Assembly (NCBI GenBank): GCA_914767885.1
Contig: CAJZBQ010000039.1
Coordinates: forward strand, 248,001 to 312,000
Origin: Blepharisma stoltei
Lineage: Eukaryota > Ciliophora > Heterotrichea > Heterotrichida > Blepharismidae
DNA length: 64,000 nucleotides
Direction: 5' to 3'
The notes beneath the pieces are model-generated. The model did not search any database. It saw only the letters and a program-made list of their open reading frames with translations, and was not told the DNA's origin. This document shows, piece after piece, positions 33,801 through 45,461 of the stretch. The number at the start of each line of letters is the position of its first letter. Positions within the stretch are counted from its first letter, which is position 1. The translations under genes were made by a program, and so were the position numbers.

Positions 33801-36800
33801 ATGAAGAAATTACTTTGACGACTGCTATTTCTGCAAATATGTTTGATTTGCATACATCGATAGCTAGGCTAAAGTCATATTCTTCTCAGCTGGAATGCAC
33901 CATGGATATGATTAAAATTGTAAAAAGACATATAATACATAGTGGAGAAGAAAACCTTGACACAAACCTCCTTCAGACTTCACGTGAATACAATAACAGA
34001 CCCTCAAACACTTCGCAGAATTGTCTGAATTTCCCAAAGATATCAGAAGTAGATCATAATTGGACACCAAAATTATCTGAAATTATTGAGCGAAAAAACT
34101 CATTAAAAGAAAAATCTACCAATATTCATCCATTTTTAGCAAAAATTACTACAATAAACATGTCTGCTCCGCTATCATCAAAATTCAATGCGGATACTGT
34201 TTATTTTGTGCTATCTATTGATGCACGAGGTATTAGTTATGAGCTTAGCTGTGAAGAAAATAGAAAATTATTCTGTGCTATGCTTAGTGCAGCCCATTGT
34301 GTGTGTTTTCATTCACTATTACCAAGAGATAAAAGGCAAATTGCCTCGCTACTTAGGAACAATTTTTCTTATAATCCAACTTTTTTAGCTATAGGAGATG
34401 GAGCTGGCGACGTAGGAATTATTAGGTTAGATTAAGCTCTTCGTGCTCGATATGGATGGGAATTTCCGCTCCTATATGCTCATCGTTCCTGAGGGACCCT
34501 GACAGACACCCTTCCTTGCCACTGTAGGTAAGGGATATCACACGGCCGATCTTGGCTTCCATTATTCCTTGAGACCATGGGGCTACCATCTGGGTCAAAA
34601 CTCCCAGTTTCTTGTTAGGCAGATGCTACCTCATGAGCCCTATTCGAGGGTTTTATCGTCCTCTCGGGGCTTTGCTGGCCCTACCCTTTCCAATGATGGT
34701 CTTTAAGGCAAAATCTCATAGTCCCATTAATTAGCTCCCTAAGGATGGAGAAAAGCCTAGCCCGAAATACACAAATTATTGCAGGCCTCTTTCTGCCCAT
34801 CCCCTTAAACTAGGCCCTACCTGCAGGTATTGAAGAAAAAGGGCCAGTAGGTCAAGTGATCTCTCTTTACCATTGTTATATATATATACGTAGGAATGAT
34901 AAAGCAGGCTCATGTAGGCGTAGGGATTATTGGCAAAAGAGGAAATTTTGCAGCAGATGCTGGGCATATTGCAGTCAGAGATTTCTCACAAATAAAAAAC
35001 TTGATTTTATTTGAAGGACATTGGAATTATGTCAATGTCTCAAATATTATTTTAATTTATTTGTTTGGGAGTTTTATGCATACTTGGATAATTTTTTGCT
35101 ATACTTGTGTAAAAAACACTGGTGGGATTTCAATTTTTAGCATTGGAATGTCATGATACTATTATGGATTTCTAACAGCAATTCCTTTAATTATAATTGG
35201 GATTTTTGATGAAGACGTAAAAGGCCGACAAATAGCAAAATTCCCTGAAATGCATAATGTTGGGCTTTACAAGCTGATGTTTATAAGTAAAAGACTGTGA
35301 ATTGTGGCTATGAAAGCTCTTGCTCAAGGAATATTAATTTTTTTCTTTGTATTTTATTGTGGAATATTAAATGATAATGGGTATACAGAGAACAGTGCAT
35401 ATATGTCTATAGTTATGTATATATCACTATACAGCTCATTTCTTATTTATTTGATTCTTGAAACGTATTCTTATAATGTTTATACTATTTCAAGCTATGT
35501 GTTTTCGCTGATATCTTTGATAGTGTTTTTAGAAATCATGTCTGAGGCTCCTAATTCTCATATGAATGGAGACTTAGAGATGACGTATATTTCTCCACTT
35601 ATGTACTGCCATATGATATTTTTACCATTGATTTGCTTGATAATTAATTATGCAATTAAATGCTGCGAAGTTCTTTTTTACCCGAGTTTTATTGATTTTA
35701 TCAGGAATAAGTTCGCTGGGAAACTGTATTATGAAGCCAAGTCAAGAATTGCTACGTTTAATGAAAAACTTGATAAGATTTATAAAGATAGCAAAGCATT
35801 TAGAAAATCTAAAGAAAGCACTGAATTTACCATAAATAAATGGACTTGAAAATTTTCAACTTGTTATCATTATATTAGACTATAGAAAAGCCCACTGTAG
35901 TATATGAAGACCTTTATTGTGTTCTATAATCTCTACACTTGCTCGCCAGTTTGTATACGGTTTTGCACTGTACAACTCCTTTTGGGTAAGGCCTGCGCTT
36001 GCTCCCGAAATTATCCACTATGCCATACGTTAACTAGGCTGCCTACCATTGAAAATTCAAAGGTCGAAATTTCACCCAAAATGAAAACTAGAAGCCGAAT
36101 CTTGATATTATGCGAGAAATAAAATGGTGACATTGACGGAAATTGGACTCACAGGCGCACTCCCTATGGAGTAAGTAGGCCCTATCCTTATGAAGCTGAA
36201 AGTAAGACCTCTGTCCCTTTTGAAGTAAGCCTTCAGGTTTGGACGAGGCTAAGGCTAGTGGATCGCCCGCTTATGACTAATTTAATCATTTAACAATTTG
36301 ATGGTATTACACAGGTTAACTCCAGATTTGCATAAAAATATCATCGGCCACTGCTGGAAAAATCCTTTACCTCACCTTCCCATGCAGAAAAACCTCCGAG
36401 ATTAGACATTTGGATGATCAGATCAACATTGGATAATCATCTGCGCCATAAAACCTAGCCAGTTCACATGCTATCACCGTAATTCCTTCCTCAAGGTTTC
36501 GGTTCCTATCAGATAACAGACTGCAAGGGTTAAGAGGTCAATGCCATTTTTATACCTTGAAAATTTTTAAGCCCGTCAACAGAAATTGATTATCAAAATG
36601 AAAAAATAAATGAATATTTAGGTCCATATCGAGCATTTGCTATTTATAGATGTGCTATAATTTTGTGCATTTTTATTTATGTTTGGAATGTTGATATTAG
36701 TGAAAAAGCTATTCCTCCATTTTATACAGCTTGCTCTGCTGTTTATGGGATTTTTGCAATCCTCTCTTTCATACCATATTTTAAGTATAAAAGAAATATG

Positions 36801-39800
36801 GTTACAATGCTAATGAATATCTATGATATCATTATGATAATAGTCCATTCATTTATTTTTGATTTCCAGATTCCTGCAATTTACTTACTCTCCCCTTGGA
36901 ACACAAATTTTTTTTCAAATTAGTTTTGAACTAATTTTAATAGAAAAAGCGAAATTGAATATTATTTAAACATTTTTAAAACAGAATCAATTAATTTTTT
37001 GAATTGATTCTTCATAAAATATATACATTTATATTTTATATTTTTTAAATTTTAAAATTTTTTATAGTGAAAAATTTATTATTTATTAAAATAAATAACT
37101 GCTTAATTGGAATGGATTTTTTTTCCAATTTAAAGGGAGGAGTTAAGCTGGCCTCCTTTAATTTTAATAGGCTCATGTATGGACTGAATTTATGGTGTTT
37201 TGTTTTCACTGATTATATCTTCCTGTGTATGTGTCTCAGCCTATCTTAATTCTTCTTATTTATCTACAATTGAATGTTACATTTCAGGAACTGAGTTTAC
37301 AGTCATTTATTTCGCAATTTGAATTTCCTCTGCTATAATAGGCTATAGCATTGAAAAATACGACAGAGAAAAATTTATTTTACTTAAAAAGGTCGAAAAT
37401 GAAGTCGAAAAATCCAAACAAGTTTTAGACTGCGTTTTGCCTGAATTTGTTCGAAAAAGGGTTAAGGACGGGGCACGATATATTGCTGATGACCAAGGAA
37501 TAGCAACTGTGCTGTTTTGTGACATACATAATTTCGAAGATATCGTAGAAGCATATCCTTTGCATGAACTTATCGCATTTTTAGATAATGTTTATAGGCA
37601 ATTTGATAATTTATGCGAATTAGTTGGGGTAACAAAAATAGAAACAGTAGGGAAAACTTATATGGCTTGTGCTGGCATTAAAGACAGTGAAGCTGAATTA
37701 GATGGAGTTTTCCAATCAGTCCCACATGGACGGAGAGCTATTGAGATGGGTATGGCAGTTTTAAAAACTGCAGAAAAAATCAAGCTAAAAAATGGAGGCA
37801 ATTTACAAGTAAAAATTGGAATTCATAGCGGCCCAGTAACAGCTGGAGTTGTTGGATACCACAAGCCTCAGTTTTCTCTTGTAGGAGATACAGTAAATAC
37901 TGCTAGCAGAATGTCCTCAACCAATCAAGAACCAAACACTATTCAGATATCGGAAGAAACTTATAATAATAACATTGGTGATAAGGATGATTTTATTTTT
38001 ACAGAACTTCAGGTCGAAGCAAAAGGAAAAGGCTCTATAAAGGCTTTTAAAGTTGAAGAAAAAGATATTGGAGATAGAGATTCGCCATTGTCCCCTATTA
38101 TTGAGTTCGATATACAAACAGATTTTCTTTTAGCAAGATCCAGCCCAATTCGGAATACAAGAAAAAGGACAGCAATTGATTATGCGTGGAGTCCTGAAAG
38201 AAGACAGTCAGTCGTAAGCTCGCCAGATTCAAAAAGACACTCAACTGTGGTAGATGAAAGGAGAAAATCAATCGCAAATGTAGCGGGGTTTAAAAGCCTT
38301 CCAATTCCTTTACCTGTTGCTGCAGATGGGAGAAGGCAATCGATTGTGATGACTTCAAGTGGAAGAGGGTCTATAATAAATCCAGCAGAGAGAAGACAGT
38401 CTGTTGTCAATCCAGATATGAGGAGACAGTCAATCATGGTAAGCTTAGGTGTCAGTGATAAAGCCCAGCTATTTAAAAGGCAGGATACTGATAAAATAGA
38501 CCCCATTAAGTTTCATCCATTTTCTTGCTCTGAGACTGACCAAGAGAAAAACTTAAGGTTTATGTTTATGCTTATAGAATTCCTCTAGCACTATGGTGCC
38601 TTAAAGTCCTTATTACTTGAGATCCAGCTTCAATAACAGCTCTGAACAACGTTAGTTGGATTAGCCTAACCGTCGAATCGTTAAAGTTACAAAGCCCTTT
38701 CAGACTCCTCTAGTCCATGCCAGATTCAGTATGACCTCTTCTCTTCAAGCTGAGACTCTCAAGAAGCTAAACTTTTCTCACAAAGCTCGGATAATAGGGC
38801 TAGCCTGATGAGCAGATCTAGGACCCTATCAATAACTGCCATTTTAAATATTGTGAATTAAGGTTATATTTTTTGGAGCATAATCAATGAATATTGAAAA
38901 TCAGAATTCTAACAATAATTTTTTGTGGGTTATTTTTAGGTGTAATGAAAATCATTCTTATAACGCTCGTTGAAGCCAAAACATATAATATTATATCAAC
39001 TATTTATTTTTTGTCTTCCATTATTTGATATATTTTGCTTTGGAAAACTTTTACTAACTGTTTTTGAATTATTTTTAAATAATTAAATTAAGACCAATGA
39101 TAATTATACTTTCATAGAAAGATAAAAATTAGAAATGGCTTGCAGGGGATTAAGATAAAAAAGTCAAAGTATATTCCATGGGTTATGCAATGTGGCTATC
39201 TTATCCCATTTATTTTATTCCTTATCATTGAAATTAATCACAATTCTGAAATAAAAATTGTAGAAGAAGCATATCTCCTATTTTGCACATTGCTATCATC
39301 TCAATGCATTTCTTCATTCTTTAAGCATACTATAAGCACCACAATTGTTTCAGCATTTTTGATAGTATTGGATCTTGCGATTTTAAATGATAAAGATGAA
39401 AAGTACATATATTTGATATCCATTATATCATTCGAACTTTTCATGATTTCAATATCATATTTTTTAGAAAAAGCATTAAGATTCAATTATGCTTTACTCC
39501 CTCCCTCTGTGATGAACAAAAAAATTTTGTACACTCACAGGGAGGGGTTAAATTTTTTTTTTTTATAACAATTTATATATAAAATTTTATATAAAAATTG
39601 TTTTCGAAATTTTAAAAAAATCCTAATTTGCAAAAATTGGAAAGCAAATTTATAAAATTTATGTTTTAAAACGCAATTTGTTTAAAATGAAACAGAATTA
39701 GCTCGAGATTTCATTATACTAATTATCACTTATATATCAAATTTTTTTCATAAAATTTTTTTTTTCACTCACGGTTTTTGGGCAAAAAATAGGGATTTTC

Positions 39801-40502
39801 CAATGGTTTCGTTCACTCACGGAGGGGGGGGAGTTAGAAGATTTAGCCAAAAAAGAACTTGAAAAGACAGAAAACCTCTTAAAACAAATGATGCCACCTC
39901 ACGTTTATCGAAACCTCAAAGAAGATACAACAATAACTGATTCCTTAACCCAAGTAACCCTTCTTTATGCAGACATTGTAGGCTTTACAGAATGGTCTTC
40001 ATATAGAACGCCTGATAGAGTTGTAGGAATGCTTTATGAACTTTTCAGTAAATTTGATATGAAATGTGTGGAGCATAAGGTCTATAAAGTTCATACTATA
40101 GGTGACTGCTATGTGGCTATGGGATATAGTGGGGATATTGAAAGAAACCCTGGAGAAGAGTGCTTGCAGATAATAAAGTTGGCTGAATCAATGGTAGAAA
40201 TAATTCATAGAGTAAATGAATTGAATATGTCGAAGCTTAGCATGAGGATTGGGATACATACCGGGAGTATTGTGGGAGGAATCGCTGGAACTAATATAGT
40301 CAGATATGATATTTATGGAAAAGATGTGCTTATAGCAAACAAAATTGAAAGCAATGGCATTGCTGGACGAATATTGCTGAGTGAAGCTGCTAAGAATTTG
40401 ATTGAGGGGTATAAGCCAGATCTGTATAGCTTTGAATTTCATAAAGAAATACCAATACAGGCAATTAAAACGAGCATAAAATCATTTTTATTAGAACTTT
40501 AA
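30887..40502 (+). CDS. P4-ATPase / guanylyl cyclase fusion (5' end unresolved)
   Basis: Removing eight IESs gives a single frame of about 2,215 codons; segment lengths sum exactly to a multiple of three. N-terminal P4-ATPase-like half: NLVMTSRYTLWNFFPKN, VGDIILL, ENDYAPADVLII, phosphorylation motif DRSGT (normally DKTGT), FVKGAK, IEDKV, SGE (normally TGD), GDGAGDVGMIKQAHVGV, then about ten TMs. Next come further TMs, cyclase domain 1 (VLFCDIHNF...KIETVGKTYMA...FSLVGDTVNTASRM), an RRxS-rich linker, more TMs and cyclase domain 2 (LLYADIVGFTEW...VHTIGDCYVAMG...RYDIYGKDV), stop TAA. This is the ciliate/apicomplexan cGMP synthase layout. UGA = Trp throughout. No ATG is seen before 30887. Confidence 0.92.
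31365..31586. mobile_element. IES in the P4 actuator region
   Basis: 222 bp, TA-bounded. It contains AAGCCATTGGGAAAATCAAT, close to the class A subterminal sequence. Excision gives VGDIILL|ARVNENDYAPADV. Confidence 0.8.
32550..33188 (+). mobile_element. IES containing a family E SINE-like element
   Basis: 639-bp IES. Inside, 32570-33082 is a family E element (head CATTAAAATGGCGCCATG, core GAAACCGGGGTTTCGG) flanked by TTTGGTTTATTTTCA/TTTAGTTTATTTTCA. The IES ends lie outside these duplications, so the element seems to have landed in an older IES of about 110 bp. Excision gives NVYNF|ICMAICNQFFP. Confidence 0.85.
34413..34890 (-). mobile_element. SINE-like IES with perfect 10-bp duplication
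   Basis: 478 bp, flanked by ACGTAGGAAT at 34410-34419 and 34888-34897. TA lies inside the duplication, and excision rebuilds GDGAGDV|GMIKQAH at the conserved P-type ATPase hinge motif. Confidence 0.92.
35881..36567 (+). mobile_element. IES with family F SINE-like sequence, probably two elements
   Basis: 687 bp. The first part resembles 57860-58100; a second head AATAAAATGGTGACATTGAC starts near 36118, suggesting a nested pair. Excision gives IRL|SPSTEIDYQNEK. Confidence 0.8.
36886..37143. mobile_element. Class A-like MITE as IES
   Basis: 258 bp, ends TTACTCTCCCCTTGG and AAGGGAGGAGTTA. Excision gives PAIYL|SWPPLILIG in a transmembrane region. Confidence 0.85.
38554..38858 (-). mobile_element. 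SINE-like IES, family G
   Basis: 305 bp, second copy of the 11536-11827 element, with TTAAGGTT at both ends (38553-38560, 38858-38865). Excision gives EKNL|RLYFLEHNQW. Confidence 0.85.
39076..39114. other. 39-bp IES candidate
   Basis: AT-rich insert holding in-frame TAA between TA at 39076-39077 and 39115-39116. Removal gives WIIF|RKIKIRNG in a TM-flanking segment. Confidence 0.55.
39495..39834. mobile_element. Class A MITE as IES
   Basis: 340 bp with typical class A ends. Excision gives FNYAL|EDLAKKELEKTENLLKQM, the helical linker before cyclase domain 2. Confidence 0.9.
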
Positions 40503-40889
40503 CTAATCATCGTTGTATTTTAAAGTTACTATGAGAATTTTATTATTTAATAGGAATTTATTAAAATAGAACCTTATGTCTGATTATTAAAACTTTTGGT
40601 CAAGGTCCATTGATCGTGTACTTTGACTGAGTGCATTTCATTGAGGAAAACTTGTCGAAAATTATTTAAATAGTGTGCCATTTGGTAGAAATTTAATGGT
40701 TTATTCTGTCAAATGTCTCACTATCACAAAATTTTCGAACAAATTTCCTCCTAGGAAATGCCGTGCTATCAAAATAGCACGATGATTTGAAATGGAGTCA
40801 AAACTTTATTTATAGACAAAATTGCTATGAAGTATTTTGCATTATTTGAGATTTGCTTATAAAACTTATTTATCTATTATTAACCCAGA
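40503..40889. other. Convergent intergenic region
   Basis: 387 AT-rich bp between the stops of the cyclase and coiled-coil genes. A short hairpin CGTGCTATCAAAATAGCACG lies at about 40762. Nothing else recognised. Confidence 0.5.
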
Positions 40890-43800
40890 TTACATATTCA
40901 ACAACTTTAGTGTCCGCTCCAGTCTACTTCTAACTTCAGTGCTTTTTTGCTTTGTAGAGATTCATTTTTCTTCGAAATTTACCGAGTTACTAACAAACGA
41001 AAGATCATTTCTTTCTTTAATATATTCATCCCATTGCATTCTTTTCTGACAATTTCAGAATTCAAGCTGGCTTCTTCTTTGTTCTCTTTTTTCTTCTTTT
41101 TCTTGCTTTTTCTTATTTTCCAATAATTCTTTTTGCTTTGAACTCCATTCTCTTTGTCTTTCTAATTCGTTTTTTGCTTCTATTTCATTTCTGATTTTCT
41201 CTTCGAATTTTGCAATTTTTTCTTCTCTGTATTTTTCCATTTTATATACCAATTTAAATAGATTATTATTTTTCATACAAATATATATTATTCCCAGCAT
41301 TTATTTTTGCTTTAACAGTATATTTTCTCTCTTCTAGTTTTTTTAGTTTTTCTTTTTTCTCTTTTAATGCTTGGAACTGTAAATTTTGTTGACGGTAGAA
41401 TTCAAAGTTTTCTTTGAATTCCTTTTTTTTAACGGTAATTTGCATATCTTTGATACGCTTGGATTCTAAGTGGTTGAGCTTTGATTCCAGTGCGATGTCG
41501 GATTTTATTTGTTTTTCAAGTTTTTCTGTGTCGTCTATGAAGGATTTTGAATCCAAGTTGTTGAAAGCTGAGATGTATGCGGAATGCTTAGAGGAGCATA
41601 TAGAGTTATTCAAGGAGGAGTGCTTTGGGAGGATTTTTGGAATATCAGTTGATATATATTAGATTAGATAGAGATGCTTCTTTATTCCCACTTCCTGAGC
41701 ACCATCGGCCCACGGTGAGAGCAACGGAGTGGTCTTCTACAGTTAACTTTTGCATGAATGAAACCTTCAGTTTCTGGGTAGAGGCATTTTCTTTCCATAG
41801 TCCAAATCGTACGAAGTTTGCCAGGAGCCTCCATTTACAACCCAAGCAACTAAATTACCCAACTCTGCTTAGCTTAGGACAGACCGCCCTTTCACAGGAC
41901 CCTTTTAAACTAGAGAGACTGTAGCCCTTAGATTCTTTTCGGGCCTGTCTTCCCTTTTTCCATTGGTTCATAACTAAAGGAAAAGTTTAACCACTTATTC
42001 TCTTCGATAACAGATCACGAAGCAGCCTAAGCAGGTACTTTGCCCTGCCTCTATCGGACACAGGTCGAGCGGGTTAGGCCGACTTACAAAGCTAACCCGA
42101 TTTTTCATATCTGAGCAGGAATTTTCGGTAAAAAAACTCGGGTTAGGTATTGGATTTTTTAAAAAATTTTATATTAAAGAAAAACAAAAGAACGTATATC
42201 GGCCTAACCCGCGACCATGCAGCGGGTTAGGCCGATTTTTTTAAAAATGCATATATACTTAGGCCGATTCTAAAAAATGGGTCGCTGGTTAGGCCGAATT
42301 TTTTATACTTTTTTTTTAGGGGTAGTGGGATAGCCGAAAAAAAAAGTAGCATGCGGGTTAGGCCGATTTTTCATTATAATTTTAAGAAACAACTATTTGC
42401 ATTAGAATAATTAAAATCATATAAGATAACACTGTTTTTTACCTACTTTATTTGTTATCAGACTATATATATTATTTTGAATAAAATAGCCTATTAAATT
42501 TATCTTAATAAATCTTCTAAATTCATATCCATTAATTTTGGAAGTAACCACCGTCTTGAAGTATTTTCTACAATGAACATGACAGTATCTTCACCTGTAA
42601 TTTTTGCTATAATAAAAGGTGAGGGCATAGAATCCCATATCTATTGAATTTTCCACAAGTACATTCTAATAAGCCTTTATTAGTTCTCTCTTCTTTCCAT
42701 TGATTTTTAAAATTCGTCCTTATTATAAATCTTCCCCTACTATCAATACTGACTAAAATCGAAGATTTCGCACCAATCAAAGAGTTTTGACAATGCCCTA
42801 AACAAAATCTGTATAGATTTGACTTATTTTTCGCATAGTTTGAGTTGTAAAGTGTGTTATTTTTCGAATGAAAATACTTTTTTAAAGCAATTTTTTCATC
42901 TTCTAACAATTTCAGCAAATGCAATAAATATTTTTATATCACAATTTCTTCTAAGACTCTTCATAACTCTTTTTAAAATTCGCATGCATCCCTTCAATTC
43001 TACTGGTTGTTGACATTCCAGCAGTAAACATAAGTCTAGTAGAGTACCTCGCTCAGCATTCTTTGTTTTCATAAAGGTTACTAAAAACAATATTTGTTTC
43101 AAGCTCTGGATGATTTGCTATAAAAAGACTTCAATTGCAGTCAAAATCTGCATCATTTCTTGAGTTGTAGACTTCATAGAATTCAGCTTGCAGATTAAGC
43201 CACTCATCAATCTTTCCTGGTAGCGAATTAATAATGTTTCTCTTAATATGTCAAAAGCAAAAAACTATATGAATATGCCTACCAAAGAAGAATTTTATTG
43301 CTTTCAATTGTGCTCTGTTTTGATCAACAATAATTGTTCTAGGACATTTCAGTCCTTCTTCTCTAAAAATTTCAAATATTCATTGATAATCTTCAGACTT
43401 TTCTTCATGAGTTAAGGCGAAAGCTAATAAATAATTATGGCCAAAATTATAAATACTCAATATCACAACAGCGCAATAATAGTTATCATGAATTTTATAA
43501 GTTAAATCTATTAGAATTACATCTTGGTAGTAATTTCACATATTAATTCTGTCATTAGTAGTTATAAACAATCTATCGTTAATTGGATCTCTTGTAATAA
43601 TGGTATTTAAATCATCATTAGTTTTTACAAGGTTTTCAAATGTAAAATTCTTCGCTGCTTGAGTTTGATAATAATCTAAGAAGTACTTAAGCTTTAATTT
43701 AGAAAAAGGAACAATATCACCTGAAAATTCCATCTTCAATATGTCATATATTTGGCCAAGATTCAAATGACGCTTGTAGTACTCAATCGCTTTATCTTTA

Positions 43801-45461
43801 AAATATTGCGTATTCTTTGAAATTTAGGCTCATATGTGATCTGATTCATCGTTAATCTTTTATGAGAATGCTGTCTTACAATAGACATTAAAGTAAATTC
43901 CAGATAGTTGAATCTATCTTGAGCTATTAATCATTTCATTTCAAATGGGCATAGCTTTGATAAGTCAATTAAAGGAAAGCTTTTCAAATCACGTTTCTCA
44001 GAGAAAAAGCATCTTATTTGGACACTTCTTGGGTTTATATGATCAATAATAATCACTGTTCCTTCATCTTTAACACATCTAGCATATAGTATATATTATA
44101 TAGTATAAATGATACTTTTCAGCAATCAAAAAGTACATAATTTGAGCAAAGGATAGTATTATAGCTATAATGATGACGAATGAAACCTTACTATAATAGG
44201 ATGTCTCCAAACTCACTTTCGAGCTGCACTTGATGGTTGAAGGAATATTTCAATTGTTCGAATAATATTTAAATAAATGATCTTCTACATCATCACACAC
44301 TCTTCTGCTTCTCTGTCAATAAAGTTCATTTCCATTTAATTGGCGATAAATTAGCAATTAATAAAACAAATTTTGAATATTAGCGCACTAATAATTCGGT
44401 TTTAAATGATTATGTGCCCTGATGCAATATTCTGAGTGATAGCTACAGCACTCGCTTTGCTCCCTAAAATTGAGGTAGTTAATTAAGTAATAAGGATTTG
44501 CTCTATTGAATTAAATTTGTATTGTAATTTAGTTTGGGATGCCATTTTTGCATTAATACTTCAAGATACTGCATCAGAGCATACAATAAGTGTACTTATG
44601 CTATATTTTTTAATAGTTTATTTAAATAAAAATAAGGTAGGCTTTGTCTGGAAATTATGATGAAAAATCGGCCTAACCCGCATGCTACTTTTTTTTTCGG
44701 CCTATCCCACTACCCCTAAAAAAAAAGTATAAAAATTCGTCCTAACCAGCGACCCATTTTTTAGAATCGGCCTAAGTATATATGCATTTTTAAAAATCAG
44801 CCTAACCCACTGCATGGCCGCGGGTTAGGCCGACATACGTTCTTTTGTTTTTCTTTTAATATAAAATTTTTTAAAAAAATCCAATACCTAACCCGAGTTT
44901 TTTTACCGAAAATTCCTGCTCAGATATGAAAAATCGGGTTAGCTTTGTAAGTCGGTCTAACCCACTTCACCCATCGGACACCCAATCTGGGCCTGGGCGC
45001 TGCTAAAAAAAGAATGCAAAAAACTGCCGCTCGAGCCAGGCCACTAATAAGTAGAATTAGTGTTGGGACTTACACTTTAAGGCTAACCCAGCCCTTTGGT
45101 AGCTCTTTGCATCAAAATCATCTCCGATAAACACAAGGACATCCGACACAGGAAGGACGGGTGGCTCATAACTAGCTATTTTATGTATATTGTTGATATA
45201 GATAAAGATTGAGTTTTTCTATGCCTCAATTTAACGTCATTTGAGATGCTGGAAAGTTTGAGTTTGGGAACGATCTCCTGAGAAGTCACAGAGGAGCTTC
45301 TTACATCAGACTTTTCCAGCCCTATATATTAAAAAATTTTATAAAATATTGATTTTTTAAAAAAATTATCTGGAATTAAGAGATAGAAGTGTTTTTGTGT
45401 GAATAATCTCACTTGCTAGGTCTGATGAGACAGAATTTTGGGATAAATCCTTAACCGACAT
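40890..45461 (-). CDS. Coiled-coil protein interrupted by a nested transposon
   Basis: ATG at 45461 (MSVKDLSQNSVSSDLASEIIH), then a Ser/Lys-rich block ending RKTQSLSI at about 45200. The rest resumes at 41655 (NWYSKNPPKHSSLNNS...) on the far side of a 3.5-kb insert and continues as coiled coil to TAA 40890-40892. IES candidates of 37-40 bp lie at 41247-41283 and 45327-45366. The encoded protein is about 330 residues, basic and helical, family not recognised. More than three quarters of the gene span is eliminated DNA. Confidence 0.75.
41247..41283. other. 37-bp IES candidate
   Basis: Contains two in-frame TAA codons (minus strand). TA-to-TA removal gives NAGNNI|YKMEKYREEK within the coiled coil. 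Confidence 0.6.
42062..44972 (-). mobile_element. Full-length Mutator-like transposon (MULE)
   Basis: 2,911 bp flanked by a perfect 9-bp duplication ATCGGACAC (42053-42061, 44973-44981), the size typical of Mutator elements. Terminal inverted repeats of about 310 bp (42062-42378 and 44655-44972) are full of GGGTTAGGCCGA blocks. It carries a decayed transposase gene on the minus strand. Confidence 0.95.
42607..44560 (-). pseudogene. MULE transposase, frameshifted
   Basis: A 290-codon open stretch (43823 to 42954) with five UGA-Trp codons holds the DDE core: LIDLTYK (first Asp), IIVDQNRAQLKAI (second Asp), HIVFCFWHIKRN (C-x-W-H motif of MULEs) and TSRIEGMHANFK (Glu). A SWIM zinc finger (CTCGKFNRYGILCPH) lies downstream at 42620-42680 in another frame, and an N-terminal Cys/His block upstream is also out of frame. 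At least three frameshifts, so inactive unless these are assembly errors. Confidence 0.88.

Larger units (their letters stand above)
41657..45191 (-). mobile_element. SINE-like element, family C, split by a Mutator-like transposon
   Basis: Parts 41657-42061 and 44973-45191 form one family C copy in reverse orientation (shared GAGAGACT, GCAGCCTAAGCAGG and related blocks with 50857-51467). It is flanked by GTTGATATA at 41648-41656 and 45192-45200. The transposon sits inside it. Excision at the TA of the flanking duplication restores the host frame. Confidence 0.85.
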
